Shown in pieces: positions 18,204-27,424 of a stretch of 64,000 nt of DNA. The position numbers and the translations under genes were made by a program. The DNA is from Terriglobia bacterium (lineage in GTDB: Bacteria; Acidobacteriota; Terriglobia; JAIQFV01), in assembly GCA_028716525.1 (NCBI GenBank), contig JAQUPQ010000004.1:80628-144627 (forward strand). The letters are read 5' to 3'. The notes beneath the pieces were generated by a model. The model had not been told where the DNA came from, ran no database searches, and was given only the letters and a program-made list of their open reading frames with translations. Each line of letters starts with the position of its first letter. Position 1 is the stretch's first letter.

Positions 18204-19889
18204 TCACGACCTGACGAACACATCGTGAATCTCTCCCAATTCGCGCGCCGAAGGCGTAATAAGGGTTTTGGAGTGGATTCTGATCTTTTCGTTGGATTCC
18301 ACGGCCAGTCGAACGTCACTCTCACAGACGAAATCGACCGCCGGAGAGCTCGCCGGTCTCTGCTCGATCAGCGTTTTTTTTTCAGCCGGAGAGGACGAGG
18401 CGGCGGGACCGATTCCCTTCGAGGCCAGGAATCGTTCCACCACGTTCGCGATGAGAGAGCGGTCCGGTTGGAGTTCCGTGGAAGCCGAAGGGGCCTTCAA
18501 TGCACCTGTGTGGGCCGCGGAGGCTTGATATTCCCGCAATTCGAAGGCGACGCGGCGAATATTCAAAAGGTGCATGGGCGAGATATTGTCCGACGTGATG
18601 TTGCCGCCGGGAGCACCGCAGCCGAGCGTCATGGAAGGGAATAAGCCGGTCGTATAGCCCACCGCGCCGACAGAGGCCAGCGTGTTCACCACCAGGCGAA
18701 ACACCGGTTTGTGAAGCGCAAACTCCCGAATGACGGCATCGTCGTTGCAATGCAGCGCCAAGGTGTGCCCCAGTCCGCCAAAATTCAAAATTTCAATACA
18801 TCGATCGCATCCCTCCCGCCAGTCCTTCACCACGTAAAATGACAACACCGGAGAAAGCTTCTCGATCGACAGCGGGAATTTCTTTCCAACTCCTGCAAGC
18901 GGGGCAATCAACACCCGCGTTTGAGGCGGGACACTGAATCCGGCTTGTTCGGCAATATGCGCAGCCGGTTTTCCCACAATCATAGGATTGGCCGTGAACT
19001 TGTCCGTCACCACCACGCGCGATACCTTCGAAACCTCTTCTTCATTGAGAAAGTAAGCGCCATTCTTCTTGCATTCTTCAATGACGCTGTCTCGGATAAC
19101 GTCATCGCATACGATGGATTGCTCTGACGAACACAAGGTGCCGAAATCAAAGGTCTTTCCATTAATGATGTCCCGCACGGCTTTGGGCACCTGGGCGGTC
19201 TTTTCGATATAGGCGGGAACATTTCCCGGTCCGACGCCGAAAGCCGGGCGGCCGGAGCTGTAGGCCGCTTTAACCAGACCATGCCCACCGGTGGCTAGAA
19301 TCACAGCCGTTCTCCGATGCGACATCAATTCCTGAGTGGCCTCGAGCGTGGGGCTGGAAAGACATCCGATGAGGCCTTCCGGAGCGCCGGCGCTTCGCGC
19401 TGCCTGATCCAAGATGCGCGCCGTTTCCGCAATGCAACGTTTTGCCGAAGGGTGCGGGCTGATGACCACTCCGTTTCGCGCCTTCAAGGAAATGAGGACC
19501 TTGAACATGGTCGTTGACGTGGGATTGGTGGAGGGGATGATGGCCGCGACAACACCCAGGGGAGAAGCCACCTCCCAGATCTTGCGCTCCGCGTCCTCGC
19601 GAAGAATGCCTACTGTCTTCATGCCCTTGATGGCCTCATAAAGATTGACGCAGCAGAACTGATTCTTGAGTGTCTTGTCGGGCACGTTGCCAAAACCCGT
19701 CTCCTCATGAGCCATCTGTGCCAAGGGCACACAGGCCGTCTGCGCGGCTTTGGCCATGGCGGCCACTACCGCATCCACTTTTTCCTGAGAGAATTCCGCG
19801 AAAAGCTTTTGAGCTTCGACGGCTCGTTCCATCAGGATTCGAACTTCTTGAATGGCCAGCAGATCGTTGTCACGAAGAGTTGAGGTCAT
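18204..19889 (-). CDS. Microcompartment-type CoA-acylating aldehyde dehydrogenase (EutE/PduP-like) with C-terminal extension
   Basis: The enzyme converts a short-chain aldehyde, CoA and NAD+ to acyl-CoA, usually inside a bacterial microcompartment. The core resembles EutE/PduP: VASPLGVVAAIIPSTNPTST, FGVGPGNVPAYIEKTA, and the catalytic Cys at about 253 in FDFGTLCSSEQSIV. At 561 residues it is about 90 longer than typical EutE. The extra part has an amphipathic stretch DRSLIANVVERFLASKGIG (about 476-494) that looks like an encapsulation peptide, a flexible Ser/Ala linker, and a final 44-residue segment with ESDVRLAVESNEKIRIHS and TLITPSARELG that I do not firmly recognise. The BMC shell gene lies 39 bases upstream on the same strand. 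Confidence 0.87.
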   Translation of the reverse strand: MTSTLRDNDLLAIQEVRILMERAVEAQKLFAEFSQEKVDAVVAAMAKAAQTACVPLAQMAHEETGFGNVPDKTLKNQFCCVNLYEAIKGMKTVGILREDAERKIWEVASPLGVVAAIIPSTNPTSTTMFKVLISLKARNGVVISPHPSAKRCIAETARILDQAARSAGAPEGLIGCLSSPTLEATQELMSHRRTAVILATGGHGLVKAAYSSGRPAFGVGPGNVPAYIEKTAQVPKAVRDIINGKTFDFGTLCSSEQSIVCDDVIRDSVIEECKKNGAYFLNEEEVSKVSRVVVTDKFTANPMIVGKPAAHIAEQAGFSVPPQTRVLIAPLAGVGKKFPLSIEKLSPVLSFYVVKDWREGCDRCIEILNFGGLGHTLALHCNDDAVIREFALHKPVFRLVVNTLASVGAVGYTTGLFPSMTLGCGAPGGNITSDNISPMHLLNIRRVAFELREYQASAAHTGALKAPSASTELQPDRSLIANVVERFLASKGIGPAASSSPAEKKTLIEQRPASSPAVDFVCESDVRLAVESNEKIRIHSKTLITPSARELGEIHDVFVRS

Positions 19890-19928
19890 GAGTTTAGTGG
19901 CAGTTCTGCGTATGAAACAGCGCTGAGG

Positions 19929-20228
19929 TTATCTCCCCTTGGAGGAGCCGGCCGCAGTTCCTGCTTTCGGAATGAATTTTTCAGCTTCCTCGTGCGGTCG
20001 GGGAATGACGTGAACGGCAATCAGTTCTCCGATTCGACGGGCGGCCGCTGCGCCGGCGTCGGTGGCGGCTTTTACGGCTCCCACATCCCCACGCACAAAC
20101 ACCGTGACATATCCGGAGCCGATGTATTCCTTTCCGACCAGCAATACGTTGGCACATTTGACCATAGCATCGGAAGCTTCAATCGCGCCAACCAGACCCT
20201 TAGTCTCAATCATTCCAAGTGCTTCCAT
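19929..20228 (-). CDS. Bacterial microcompartment shell protein, BMC-H type
   Basis: A single BMC domain of 99 residues, close to EutM/PduA. Diagnostic segments are [39 protein letters not shown] with the GSG pore loop, and [15 protein letters not shown]. Such proteins form hexamers that tile the facets of protein shells, with the central pore admitting substrates. The C-terminal tail ([16 protein letters not shown]) is slightly extended. It is followed by the aldehyde dehydrogenase as a two-gene unit; no pentameric vertex protein, trimer protein, PduL or alcohol dehydrogenase is nearby. Confidence 0.94.
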   Translation of the reverse strand: MEALGMIETKGLVGAIEASDAMVKCANVLLVGKEYIGSGYVTVFVRGDVGAVKAATDAGAAAARRIGELIAVHVIPRPHEEAEKFIPKAGTAAGSSKGR

Positions 20229-20371
20229 GAGGGGACGATCTCCGTCAGTTGAAAGGTCGTGTGAGAGTGGAACCCGCCGTCAAAACAGCCATAACTTATC
20301 ATTGGCGGAATTTGAACGTCAAGGAGAATGCCGTTTAACCCGCGTCGGACGCCGGCAGAGTCGAAACGACG

Positions 20372-20401
20372 TTGACAGTGTATGCCGACTTTTCCTAAGA
20401 T
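20372..20401 (+). promoter_or_regulatory. Candidate sigma70 promoter for the rodZ-like gene
   Basis: TTGACA (20372-20377) is followed after 18 bases by TAAGAT (20396-20401). Transcription would begin near 20408, which supports the ATG at 20427 and excludes the in-frame ATG at 20382. Confidence 0.5.
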
Positions 20402-20426
20402 GACAGCAGAGGTCGGAGCGGAGAAT

Positions 20427-21377
20427 ATGGCGTCATTTGGTGAACACCTCAAGCAGATTCGAGAAAACAAAGGGTACTCCCTCGAGACTTTTTCACAGCT
20501 CACAAAGATCAATGCTCACGCCCTCGCGGATTTGGAGGCGGAGCGATTTGACCGGCTTCCCGGAGGTGTGTTTTCAAGGGGTTTTATCAAATCCTATGCC
20601 CGGTTTTGTGGAGTCGATTCCCAGGAGCTACTGAAGGAATACGAAGCCGCTTGGGCACCGGGAAAATCTCCCGAGATGAAGGATCCTTATTCGGAACGGC
20701 CGGCAACCCCTCTTGGTTCGTTCAGCACCGAAACACTCGTCATTGGTGGCGCTGTGATATTGGTTTTGATTGGAACCCTGATTGGAGTTGTGTATCACAC
20801 CTGGGCTCAGCACAGTATTTCGACCGATGTTTCTTCAACCGAGCATTCGGGGGAACGCGCAGAAGTTCCTCCGGCCGAGACTCCGAGCGGCACGGCCGGC
20901 GCCCCCTCGGGAATTCCCCCGGTGTTGCCGTCGGACATGACTGGCGGGAAGTCGCCTTCGGGAGACGAAAAGGCGGGACCTTCCAAGGATGCTCATTCAA
21001 CCGGCAATCCTCCAGCCCCGGCCGGGTCAGGAAGTACCCCCGTGGGTTCACCCGCAGCCAAGAATGAAAATCCCCTTGAGAAATCGCTGCCCAATCCTGT
21101 TTCTCCAGCCAATTCACCCCAGGCAGGGACCTACATTCTCCAAATCAGCGCCACCGAGGCGGCGTGGATATCGGTGAAGCGGGATGGGGTTGAAGTGTTT
21201 CGTCGCATCCTGCGACCCAACGAAACGGTCAAGTTCAACGCCAAAGGTCGATTTGATGTTTTGTGTGGCAACGCCGGCGGAATTTCCATCAGCATCGATG
21301 GCAAAACCGTTTCTCCGTGGGGCCGACGCGGGGAAGTTAAATCACAAGTTTTTGAACGGTCAGCCCCGAATCAATAG
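20427..21377 (+). CDS. RodZ-like transmembrane HTH protein
   Basis: About 316 residues with the RodZ plan: an N-terminal Xre-type HTH (FGEHLKQIRENKGYSLETFS to LPGGVFSRGFIKSYARF), one membrane segment (TLVIGGAVILVLIGTLIGVVY), a long Pro/Ser/Gly-rich periplasmic linker, and a C-terminal beta domain of the DUF4115 kind (ISATEAAWISVKRDG to GRRGEVKSQVF). RodZ links MreB to the membrane and shapes the cell; in many bacteria HTH_25/DUF4115 proteins of this plan are annotated only as RodZ-like. ATG 20427 is preferred because GGAG sits at 20415-20418 and the candidate promoter lies just upstream. Confidence 0.8.
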   Translation: MASFGEHLKQIRENKGYSLETFSQLTKINAHALADLEAERFDRLPGGVFSRGFIKSYARFCGVDSQELLKEYEAAWAPGKSPEMKDPYSERPATPLGSFSTETLVIGGAVILVLIGTLIGVVYHTWAQHSISTDVSSTEHSGERAEVPPAETPSGTAGAPSGIPPVLPSDMTGGKSPSGDEKAGPSKDAHSTGNPPAPAGSGSTPVGSPAAKNENPLEKSLPNPVSPANSPQAGTYILQISATEAAWISVKRDGVEVFRRILRPNETVKFNAKGRFDVLCGNAGGISISIDGKTVSPWGRRGEVKSQVFERSAPNQ

Positions 21378-21389
21378 TTCCACGCCCGA

Positions 21390-22508
21390 TTGTGGAGGGC
21401 AGCGATCGGTTCTCCAATTCTTCAACAACTGAAATCAGGGGAAGCGCCACCCAGCCTCAAGCAGGCGGCGGCGCGCGGTCTTCTCCCTGTGGCCCAGGAG
21501 GAACTCATCGAGATCCTGGTGTTTTTGTCGGACGATCTTGATGGTGGAGTGGCGGGGCAGGCTCGACAGACGCTGGCGGCCTATCCCGAAGATGTGATAC
21601 GCCCTTTGTTGGCCAGCTCCTTCACCGCGGAGCCGGTTTTCGAATATTTCTCACGTCCCGCCGTACGATCCCGAGTTCTTTTGGAAACCATTATTCTGAA
21701 CACGGCTGCGCCGGATTCGCTCATCCTGCGTCTGGCCGATCAGGTGGAAGCGGCCTTGATTGATGCCATTCTGATCAATCTCATGCGCCTCTTGAGAACG
21801 CCGGAAATTTTGTTCGCCTTGGAAAACAATTCCAACAACACTCCCGATACGCGACGACGGCTGGGGGAAATCCGGCTGGAATTTTTTGACAAGCGAAACA
21901 CTTTTGTTCCCGTGACGCCGTTTTCCATGAGTGAGTCGGTTGAGGAATCTACCGCCGCTGAGGAGGTAGAAGAGAGCACCCAAGTCGAGAAGCCTTTAAC
22001 TACCCATGCTCCGGCGGATGCTGTCGTGCACGACACAGCCAAATTAATTGAAGAAGATGGGGAGACGCTTCCCACGGAACGCCTCACCACCTTGCAAAGA
22101 ATCGCCCAAATGACCGTGGCAGAACGCGTTCAATCAGCCATCAAAGGCAGTAAAGATGAACGTTTGATCCTGATCCGCGACAGCAACAAGGTTGTCTCAC
22201 GGGCGGTCGTGCAATCCCCCAAACTTTCTGAAAACGAAGTGGAGTGGTTTGCACAAATGCGAAACGTTAACGAAGAAGTGTTGCGCCTGATTGGAATTTC
22301 TCGGACCTGGTCGAAGAGTTATGGGATCATTCACAATCTCATCCGGAACGCCCGGGCACCACTGTCCGTGACACTGCCGATGTTGAAGCGGTTGATGACT
22401 CGCGATCTGAAAGCCCTGGCCAGAAATCGAGGTGTGCCCGAGGTGCTGCGCCGAACGGCCCAAAAACAAGTTCAATTGAGAGAGCAGGGAAGCGCCAGCC
22501 AGAGATAG
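21390..22508 (+). CDS. Conserved hypothetical protein with HEAT-like helices
   Basis: A helical protein of up to 372 residues, not assigned to a known function. The N-terminal half (LLPVAQEELIEILVFLSDDL, then GQARQTLAAYPEDVI) looks like alternating HEAT-like helices; an acidic linker (EESTAAEEVEESTQVE) separates it from a C-terminal half with AERVQSAIKGSKDERLILIR and NEEVLRLIGISRTWSKSY. Similar proteins are, to my recollection, conserved hypotheticals in Acidobacteriota and Deltaproteobacteria. The nominal start is TTG 21390, but the best SD (GGAGGG, 21394-21399) lies inside the frame, five bases before ATC 21405, so the true start is unclear. Confidence 0.7.
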   Translation: MWRAAIGSPILQQLKSGEAPPSLKQAAARGLLPVAQEELIEILVFLSDDLDGGVAGQARQTLAAYPEDVIRPLLASSFTAEPVFEYFSRPAVRSRVLLETIILNTAAPDSLILRLADQVEAALIDAILINLMRLLRTPEILFALENNSNNTPDTRRRLGEIRLEFFDKRNTFVPVTPFSMSESVEESTAAEEVEESTQVEKPLTTHAPADAVVHDTAKLIEEDGETLPTERLTTLQRIAQMTVAERVQSAIKGSKDERLILIRDSNKVVSRAVVQSPKLSENEVEWFAQMRNVNEEVLRLIGISRTWSKSYGIIHNLIRNARAPLSVTLPMLKRLMTRDLKALARNRGVPEVLRRTAQKQVQLREQGSASQR

Positions 22509-22556
22509 AGAAGAAGGCGACGAAGTAAGCCCCGGACGAAAACCGATCGCGTGAGG

Positions 22557-25085
22557 TCAGTTGGACTTGAGGGTGCAAAGAACCGATTCATCGTCATTCA
22601 GGGTGATGTGATTCGGTTTGAACCGGCCTTGCGGAAGGCGAATGCGGAAAGCGGTCTCCGCGCCGGAAACAACCACGGAGGACAAACGGACGTCACGATT
22701 TCCGTAGTGGGCGAATACGGGAACCGGCATCTCGAACAAGCTTGAAACCCCGGACTGCGTGATTTTTCCGGAAACAAAGAACCCTTTTTCCGCCGAGCCT
22801 CCAATGGAATAACGAAGACGGTACTCGGGAATCCCCACGTCGTAAACCCACTCATCAAAGAACCAATCGAGCGACCGGTTCTTGTCCAGGTTCATCTGGG
22901 CCGTCATGTGCTTTTCGAGAGCGCGCTGAAAGTCTGCGCTGCTGACAGCCGCCTCCTTGTACTCTGTCAAAAATGATTTCAGAGCGGTAATGAACCGTTC
23001 ATCGGATTGAGTCGAGGGATCGCGCATCATCATTCGCATCATGTGTATGATCCACGTCGCCTTGTCATAAACCGCGTTGTAATATCCCGATGGCGACTTC
23101 GAAGATTCCAGTCTCCAACCCAACCAGATGGGGCCGGCGCTTTCGTTGGTGGCTCCTTCATGGGTTCTTTCCAAAAGACGATCCTTCATCTTTTGAAGTT
23201 CCTGATCGAGGGTCTTCTGCTTGGAATCTTTCTCATTGGCATAAAGAAGCGAGGCATAATTTGCCATGCCTTCGATCAACCAGGTTTCGTGGTAGGTTTG
23301 GGGGACCACGAGATTTCCCCACCACTGATGCGCAATTTCATGGGCCTGCATCAGGCCGGCAAAAAGGACTTGGGCGTCGCGTGACATCCCCAAGCTTTCC
23401 TGCTGGTCCGGCGTGAGGAAAGCCAGGGTCGAGACGTAGCACAGGGTCGGCCAGCCCTGGCCGAACCGCCCGGGAATCTGAGAAATGGCTATTTTCGAAA
23501 AAGGATAAGGCCCGAACCAGGATTCATAAAATTTCAATGCCGCCGCCGTGGCCTCATTGATGTTATTCAAAAGCACCTCGCTGCTGATGGCGGGTAGGGG
23601 AGGGAGGTCCACGGTTGGAAACGAAGGAATTCCGCGGGGGCGTGTGTTCTCCGGTGTGGCCGTCGCCATGCGCGCGCTTTGAATTTGTTGGCGGAGGACT
23701 TGGAGCTGCCGCACGTAGTCTTCCAATGACCGGTTGGCATAGACCTCCAGTTCCACCGGCCCGAGAGATTGCTTCTTCTCGATGTAATCCCCGTAATTGA
23801 ATCCGGCCACACCGATTGGAGTTTCCGAATCCCATTCCGAGGACTTTTCCTTTTCTTGATTTGCCTCGTGGATGAGTTTTCCGGTGGCCACCAGGTTCAT
23901 CGAAGCGGGATAAAGGAATTTGAGATGGTAGCGAGCCAGGTCAGTCAGCCCGTGATTGGGATACCAAGTACCGCGAGCGCCGACAAAATAGACGCCGTTT
24001 CCGAGATCCGTAATGACAGACCCGGCATAATGAAAAGTCAGCTCAATAGATTCCCCGGCTTGTTCCGGCCCGGGCAGAAGCACGTACACTTGATCGTTTC
24101 CACGTCGCATGGCCTCGCCCGGCGCCAGAAGATCATTTTGAAAAAATGTAAGGGAATGATGGGAATCATCTTCTACCGCGTTGATTTTGAGCCCGCGGGA
24201 AAGCTCGAAGGGAATTAATCGTTCTCCATCCGCCAGAAAGCTCAAGTTCAACCGGGCCGTGGCGTCCAAAGCCGCGGTTTCCGAGATATGGGCATCGATG
24301 GATACTTCCTTCAAATCATAGAGCGCCAGGCGTCGCTGCCCCATGGGATCCCGCACAATAGGATCACGGGGGGAACGGAAAGAGCACCAGATGTCGGGAT
24401 AATGAATACCTTCTTTGACCGTCACACGTCCCAGCACAATGGGTTCCAGAGCCCGGCCATCTTGTACCGCTTCAAACCAGCCTTGGGTGAGGCCGTCCAA
24501 GGAGGCATGGAAGTAGGCTGGAGGATGCTTTGACAACAGATTTTGAAGGATGTTGTAGTTCAGATTGAGGGATAGATTCCGTACGCCTTCATCCCAGGTT
24601 TCCTTCAGGCTTACGTCGGTGTGAATTGAGGCACTGGATTCCCTGAGCGTTCGTGTGACCTGAGCAAAGGTGTCGTCGGTAAAACGAAAAATCGCAGCCG
24701 GAAAAGCCTCCGTTAGAATCGGGGAGTCGGTGAATTTGTTGAGCTGCAGTTTTTCAATAGGGTTGGGCGGGATGACCAGGATCTCGCCCGCGCCCAGAAA
24801 CACGGCACCCGTCACAACGCCGCGCACGGGTGTAAAGAAGGCTAAGACTCCACGGTGCAACGTAAAGTGCAGGGCATCGCGGTCGATGTTAATCTCTTGA
24901 ACCTGGAAGGTGTTTTGGGGATCGATGGAAACGCGGGACAACTCGGAGAAAAGGGCTTTGGCATCGTCGGAGTTGGCTCTCGAAGAAACGGCAGTCCGAG
25001 AGGACGCGGCTGCCGTTGTGAAGCCAAGGCACGCGAGCGTCCAGCCCACCACAAGTACTTTAAGATGTCGCCGCGATAGAAGCAT
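22557..25085 (-). CDS. Secreted M1 family metallopeptidase
   Basis: About 842 residues with a signal peptide (LKVLVVGWTLACLGFTTAAA). The gluzincin zinc motif is HEIAHQWWGN, and the second zinc Glu lies 19 residues on in LIEGMANYASLLY, the M1 spacing. A long N-terminal beta region precedes the catalytic domain, and a beta-sandwich ends the protein. The usual GAMEN exopeptidase signature is not evident; the equivalent region reads FGQGWPTLCYVSTLAFL, so aminopeptidase specificity is uncertain. ATG 25085 is preferred: GGCGGAG lies five bases upstream, whereas the frame extends 41 codons further without a signal. Confidence 0.86.
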   Translation of the reverse strand: MLLSRRHLKVLVVGWTLACLGFTTAAASSRTAVSSRANSDDAKALFSELSRVSIDPQNTFQVQEINIDRDALHFTLHRGVLAFFTPVRGVVTGAVFLGAGEILVIPPNPIEKLQLNKFTDSPILTEAFPAAIFRFTDDTFAQVTRTLRESSASIHTDVSLKETWDEGVRNLSLNLNYNILQNLLSKHPPAYFHASLDGLTQGWFEAVQDGRALEPIVLGRVTVKEGIHYPDIWCSFRSPRDPIVRDPMGQRRLALYDLKEVSIDAHISETAALDATARLNLSFLADGERLIPFELSRGLKINAVEDDSHHSLTFFQNDLLAPGEAMRRGNDQVYVLLPGPEQAGESIELTFHYAGSVITDLGNGVYFVGARGTWYPNHGLTDLARYHLKFLYPASMNLVATGKLIHEANQEKEKSSEWDSETPIGVAGFNYGDYIEKKQSLGPVELEVYANRSLEDYVRQLQVLRQQIQSARMATATPENTRPRGIPSFPTVDLPPLPAISSEVLLNNINEATAAALKFYESWFGPYPFSKIAISQIPGRFGQGWPTLCYVSTLAFLTPDQQESLGMSRDAQVLFAGLMQAHEIAHQWWGNLVVPQTYHETWLIEGMANYASLLYANEKDSKQKTLDQELQKMKDRLLERTHEGATNESAGPIWLGWRLESSKSPSGYYNAVYDKATWIIHMMRMMMRDPSTQSDERFITALKSFLTEYKEAAVSSADFQRALEKHMTAQMNLDKNRSLDWFFDEWVYDVGIPEYRLRYSIGGSAEKGFFVSGKITQSGVSSLFEMPVPVFAHYGNRDVRLSSVVVSGAETAFRIRLPQGRFKPNHITLNDDESVLCTLKSN

Positions 25086-25389
25086 GTCAACTCCGCCCGA
25101 ACTGAGTCGATTGGATTGAAATCCAGCCGGTTCTAAGTTCTTGCGTACCGATTCGGCAACAGCTCCACGGCCGGTCCGGACCCGAGGCATATCGTAGCAC
25201 TTCGACACATCAGCGGGCTAATCCTGAGGGCGCGATGGGGCGCGATTACAAGTCACAACGATTATCGAGGAGAACACACTTCTTTAGACACCACGGCATG
25301 CAGCCGGTGCCAATTTCTTGATGGGGAAGTGGAGCGGGTAAACGTGCGGCGGTGCTCGAAGTCCGTTTCGGCGCCTGCGGCGTGGAATT
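25086..25389. other. Intergenic region between the M1 peptidase and rho genes
   Basis: A gap of 304 bases between two minus-strand genes. It holds a ten-base palindrome GGTCCGGACC near 25173 and presumably the M1 promoter, but no convincing -35/-10 pair, terminator with T-run or small ORF with SD was seen. Confidence 0.3.
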
Positions 25390-26727
25390 TTATCCCTGAC
25401 TCATCGATGCCAGAAACTCCGTGTTCGATTTCTTCTTCGACAGGCGTTCAATCAGCAGCTCCATGGATTCCGTAACCGAAAGGGGACTCAGCACTTTGCG
25501 GAGCACCCAAATACGGTTCAATTCATCTTTGGTGATCAGCAACTCTTCCTTACGAGTGGCGCTGCGGTTGATATCGATGGCCGGGAAGACGCGCTTGTCG
25601 ACCAGCTTGCGATCGAGGTTGATTTCCATGTTGCCGGTGCCTTTGAACTCTTCGAATATGACGTCGTCCATGCGGCTGCCGGTATCGATCAGCGCCGTAG
25701 CGATGATGGTCAAAGATCCGCCCTCTTCGATGTTGCGAGCCGCGCCAAAGAAGCGCTTGGGGCGTTGCAGGGCGTTGGAGTCGACGCCGCCGGAGAGGAC
25801 CTTGCCCGAGGGCGGCACAATCGTGTTGTAAGCGCGTGCCAGTCGGGTGATGGAATCAAGCAGGATGACCACGTCGCGTTTGTGCTCCACGAGGCGTTTG
25901 GCCTTCTCGATGACCATCTCGGCGACTTGAACGTGGCGAGTCGCGGGCTCGTCGAAGGTCGAACTGATGACTTCGCCCTGAACCGTCCGTTGCATGTCGG
26001 TGACTTCTTCCGGCCGTTCATCAATCAGTAACACGATGAGCGTGATTTCAGGGTGATTGGTCGTGACGGAATTGGCAATCGTTTGCAGCAACATGGTCTT
26101 TCCGGTGCGGGGCGGCGCCACAATCAAGCCGCGTTGACCTTTTCCGATAGGGGTCAACAGGTCCAGCACCCGGGCGGAAATGTTTTCGCTGACGGTTTCC
26201 AACTTGATGCGCTTGTTGGGATAGAGGGGCGTCAGGTTATCAAAAAAGATCTTCTGGCGGGCCTCGTCGGGCGGCTCAAAGTTGACCGCTTCAACTTTGA
26301 TCAATGCGAAATAACGTTCGCCATCCTTGGGCGGTCGAATCTGGCCGGAGATGGTGTCGCCGGTTCGCAGGTCGAACTTGCGGATTTGCGACGGCGAAAC
26401 GTAAATGTCGTCGGGTCCGGGCAGATAGTTGTAATCCGGCGCCCGGAGGAATCCGAATCCATCCGGCAACGTTTCCAACACGCCTTCCGAGAAGATCAGC
26501 CCGTTTTTCTCCGTCTGCGCTTGCAGGATCTTGAAGATCAATTCCTGCTTGCGCATCGTGGAGGCGCCAATCACTCCCAGATCTTTGGCGATCTGCATCA
26601 GATTCGTGATGTTCATCTCTTTCAGGGCGGATATGTCCATAACATCTCCAGAGACGGCGGGTTCGCTGTCTTGTGGGGGGACGGTGGTTCCGTTTGAATT
26701 GGTTTTGCTGGGGTACTTTCTAGTCAT
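25390..26727 (-). CDS. rho: Transcription termination factor Rho
   Basis: Rho is a hexameric RNA-dependent ATPase that terminates transcription. The 445-residue protein has the N-terminal Rho_N helices ([20 protein letters not shown]), the cold-shock-like RNA-binding domain ([38 protein letters not shown]), Walker A APPRTGKT, the segment [13 protein letters not shown], Walker [15 protein letters not shown], and the Q- and R-loop region. A short acidic N-terminal extension precedes Rho_N. ATG 26727 has GGGAG seven bases upstream. It lies 61 bases downstream of engB on the same strand. Confidence 0.97.
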   Translation of the reverse strand: MTRKYPSKTNSNGTTVPPQDSEPAVSGDVMDISALKEMNITNLMQIAKDLGVIGASTMRKQELIFKILQAQTEKNGLIFSEGVLETLPDGFGFLRAPDYNYLPGPDDIYVSPSQIRKFDLRTGDTISGQIRPPKDGERYFALIKVEAVNFEPPDEARQKIFFDNLTPLYPNKRIKLETVSENISARVLDLLTPIGKGQRGLIVAPPRTGKTMLLQTIANSVTTNHPEITLIVLLIDERPEEVTDMQRTVQGEVISSTFDEPATRHVQVAEMVIEKAKRLVEHKRDVVILLDSITRLARAYNTIVPPSGKVLSGGVDSNALQRPKRFFGAARNIEEGGSLTIIATALIDTGSRMDDVIFEEFKGTGNMEINLDRKLVDKRVFPAIDINRSATRKEELLITKDELNRIWVLRKVLSPLSVTESMELLIERLSKKKSNTEFLASMSQG

Positions 26728-26788
26728 TGCGACTCCCGTGAATCCCGGTGACGTGCAAGCACGACCGAGAGATTCAGTTGTTTAGATT

Positions 26789-27418
26789 TTAAAAACCTGA
26801 CTTTCGACTTCCGAGCTCCTTAGCGATTTGGGAGGAGGTTGGGTCTGATTCTACCGCCGAATGAATAACCCGCCACAGTTGTTGTCGTCCCGAATCGTGA
26901 ATCGCTGAATAGTGGACGATCGCTGTCTGGTGGCTCCACTGCAACACTCGCTGGTGTGCTTCCTGCAATTCACGAGATGACAATTTGTCAATCTTGGTCA
27001 GCACCAGGGTGAGCGGTTTTCGGCAGGCAGCGAGTTGTTTCCACATGCGCTGGTCGAGGGCGGTGGGCGCCACCCGACAGTCGAGCAGCAGCACAATCAG
27101 CTTCAAGAATTCCCGTTGCTTAAAATATTCCTCCATGAGCGCCTGCCACTGGCGGCGGAGATTTTCAGGGACGCGGGCATATCCATAACCAGGGCAGTCG
27201 ACAAAGTAAAAACTCTCATTGACCAAGAAGAAATTAATCAACTGCGTTCGGCCCGGGGTGGCGCTGGTCCGGGCCAGCTTTGAACCCAGCAGACTGTTAA
27301 TGACGCTGGATTTTCCAACGTTGGAACGGCCCAGAAAGGCCACTTCAGGCAACCGATCCCGCGGCGCCTCGTTCAACCGCGAGATACTCTTAAGAAATCG
27401 GCCGGTCACTTTGCTCAA
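26789..27418 (-). CDS. engB: Ribosome biogenesis GTP-binding protein EngB/YsxC/YihA
   Basis: A GTPase of 209 residues needed for large-subunit assembly. G1 is GRSNVGKSSVINS, G2 lies in TSATPGRTQLINFF, G3 is DCPGYGYARVP, and G4 is LTKIDKL. The TTG at 27418 is the likely start: reading upstream in the same frame gives CGT, AAC and then TGA, which is the stop codon of lon. The protein ends with a non-conserved polar tail. Probably cotranscribed with lon. Confidence 0.92.
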   Translation of the reverse strand: MSKVTGRFLKSISRLNEAPRDRLPEVAFLGRSNVGKSSVINSLLGSKLARTSATPGRTQLINFFLVNESFYFVDCPGYGYARVPENLRRQWQALMEEYFKQREFLKLIVLLLDCRVAPTALDQRMWKQLAACRKPLTLVLTKIDKLSSRELQEAHQRVLQWSHQTAIVHYSAIHDSGRQQLWRVIHSAVESDPTSSQIAKELGSRKSGF

Positions 27419-27424
27419 ACGGTT

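Noticed and set aside
26053..26697. 214-residue plus-strand ORF opposite rho
   Set aside because: Antisense shadow of a conserved gene, without SD or recognisable motifs.
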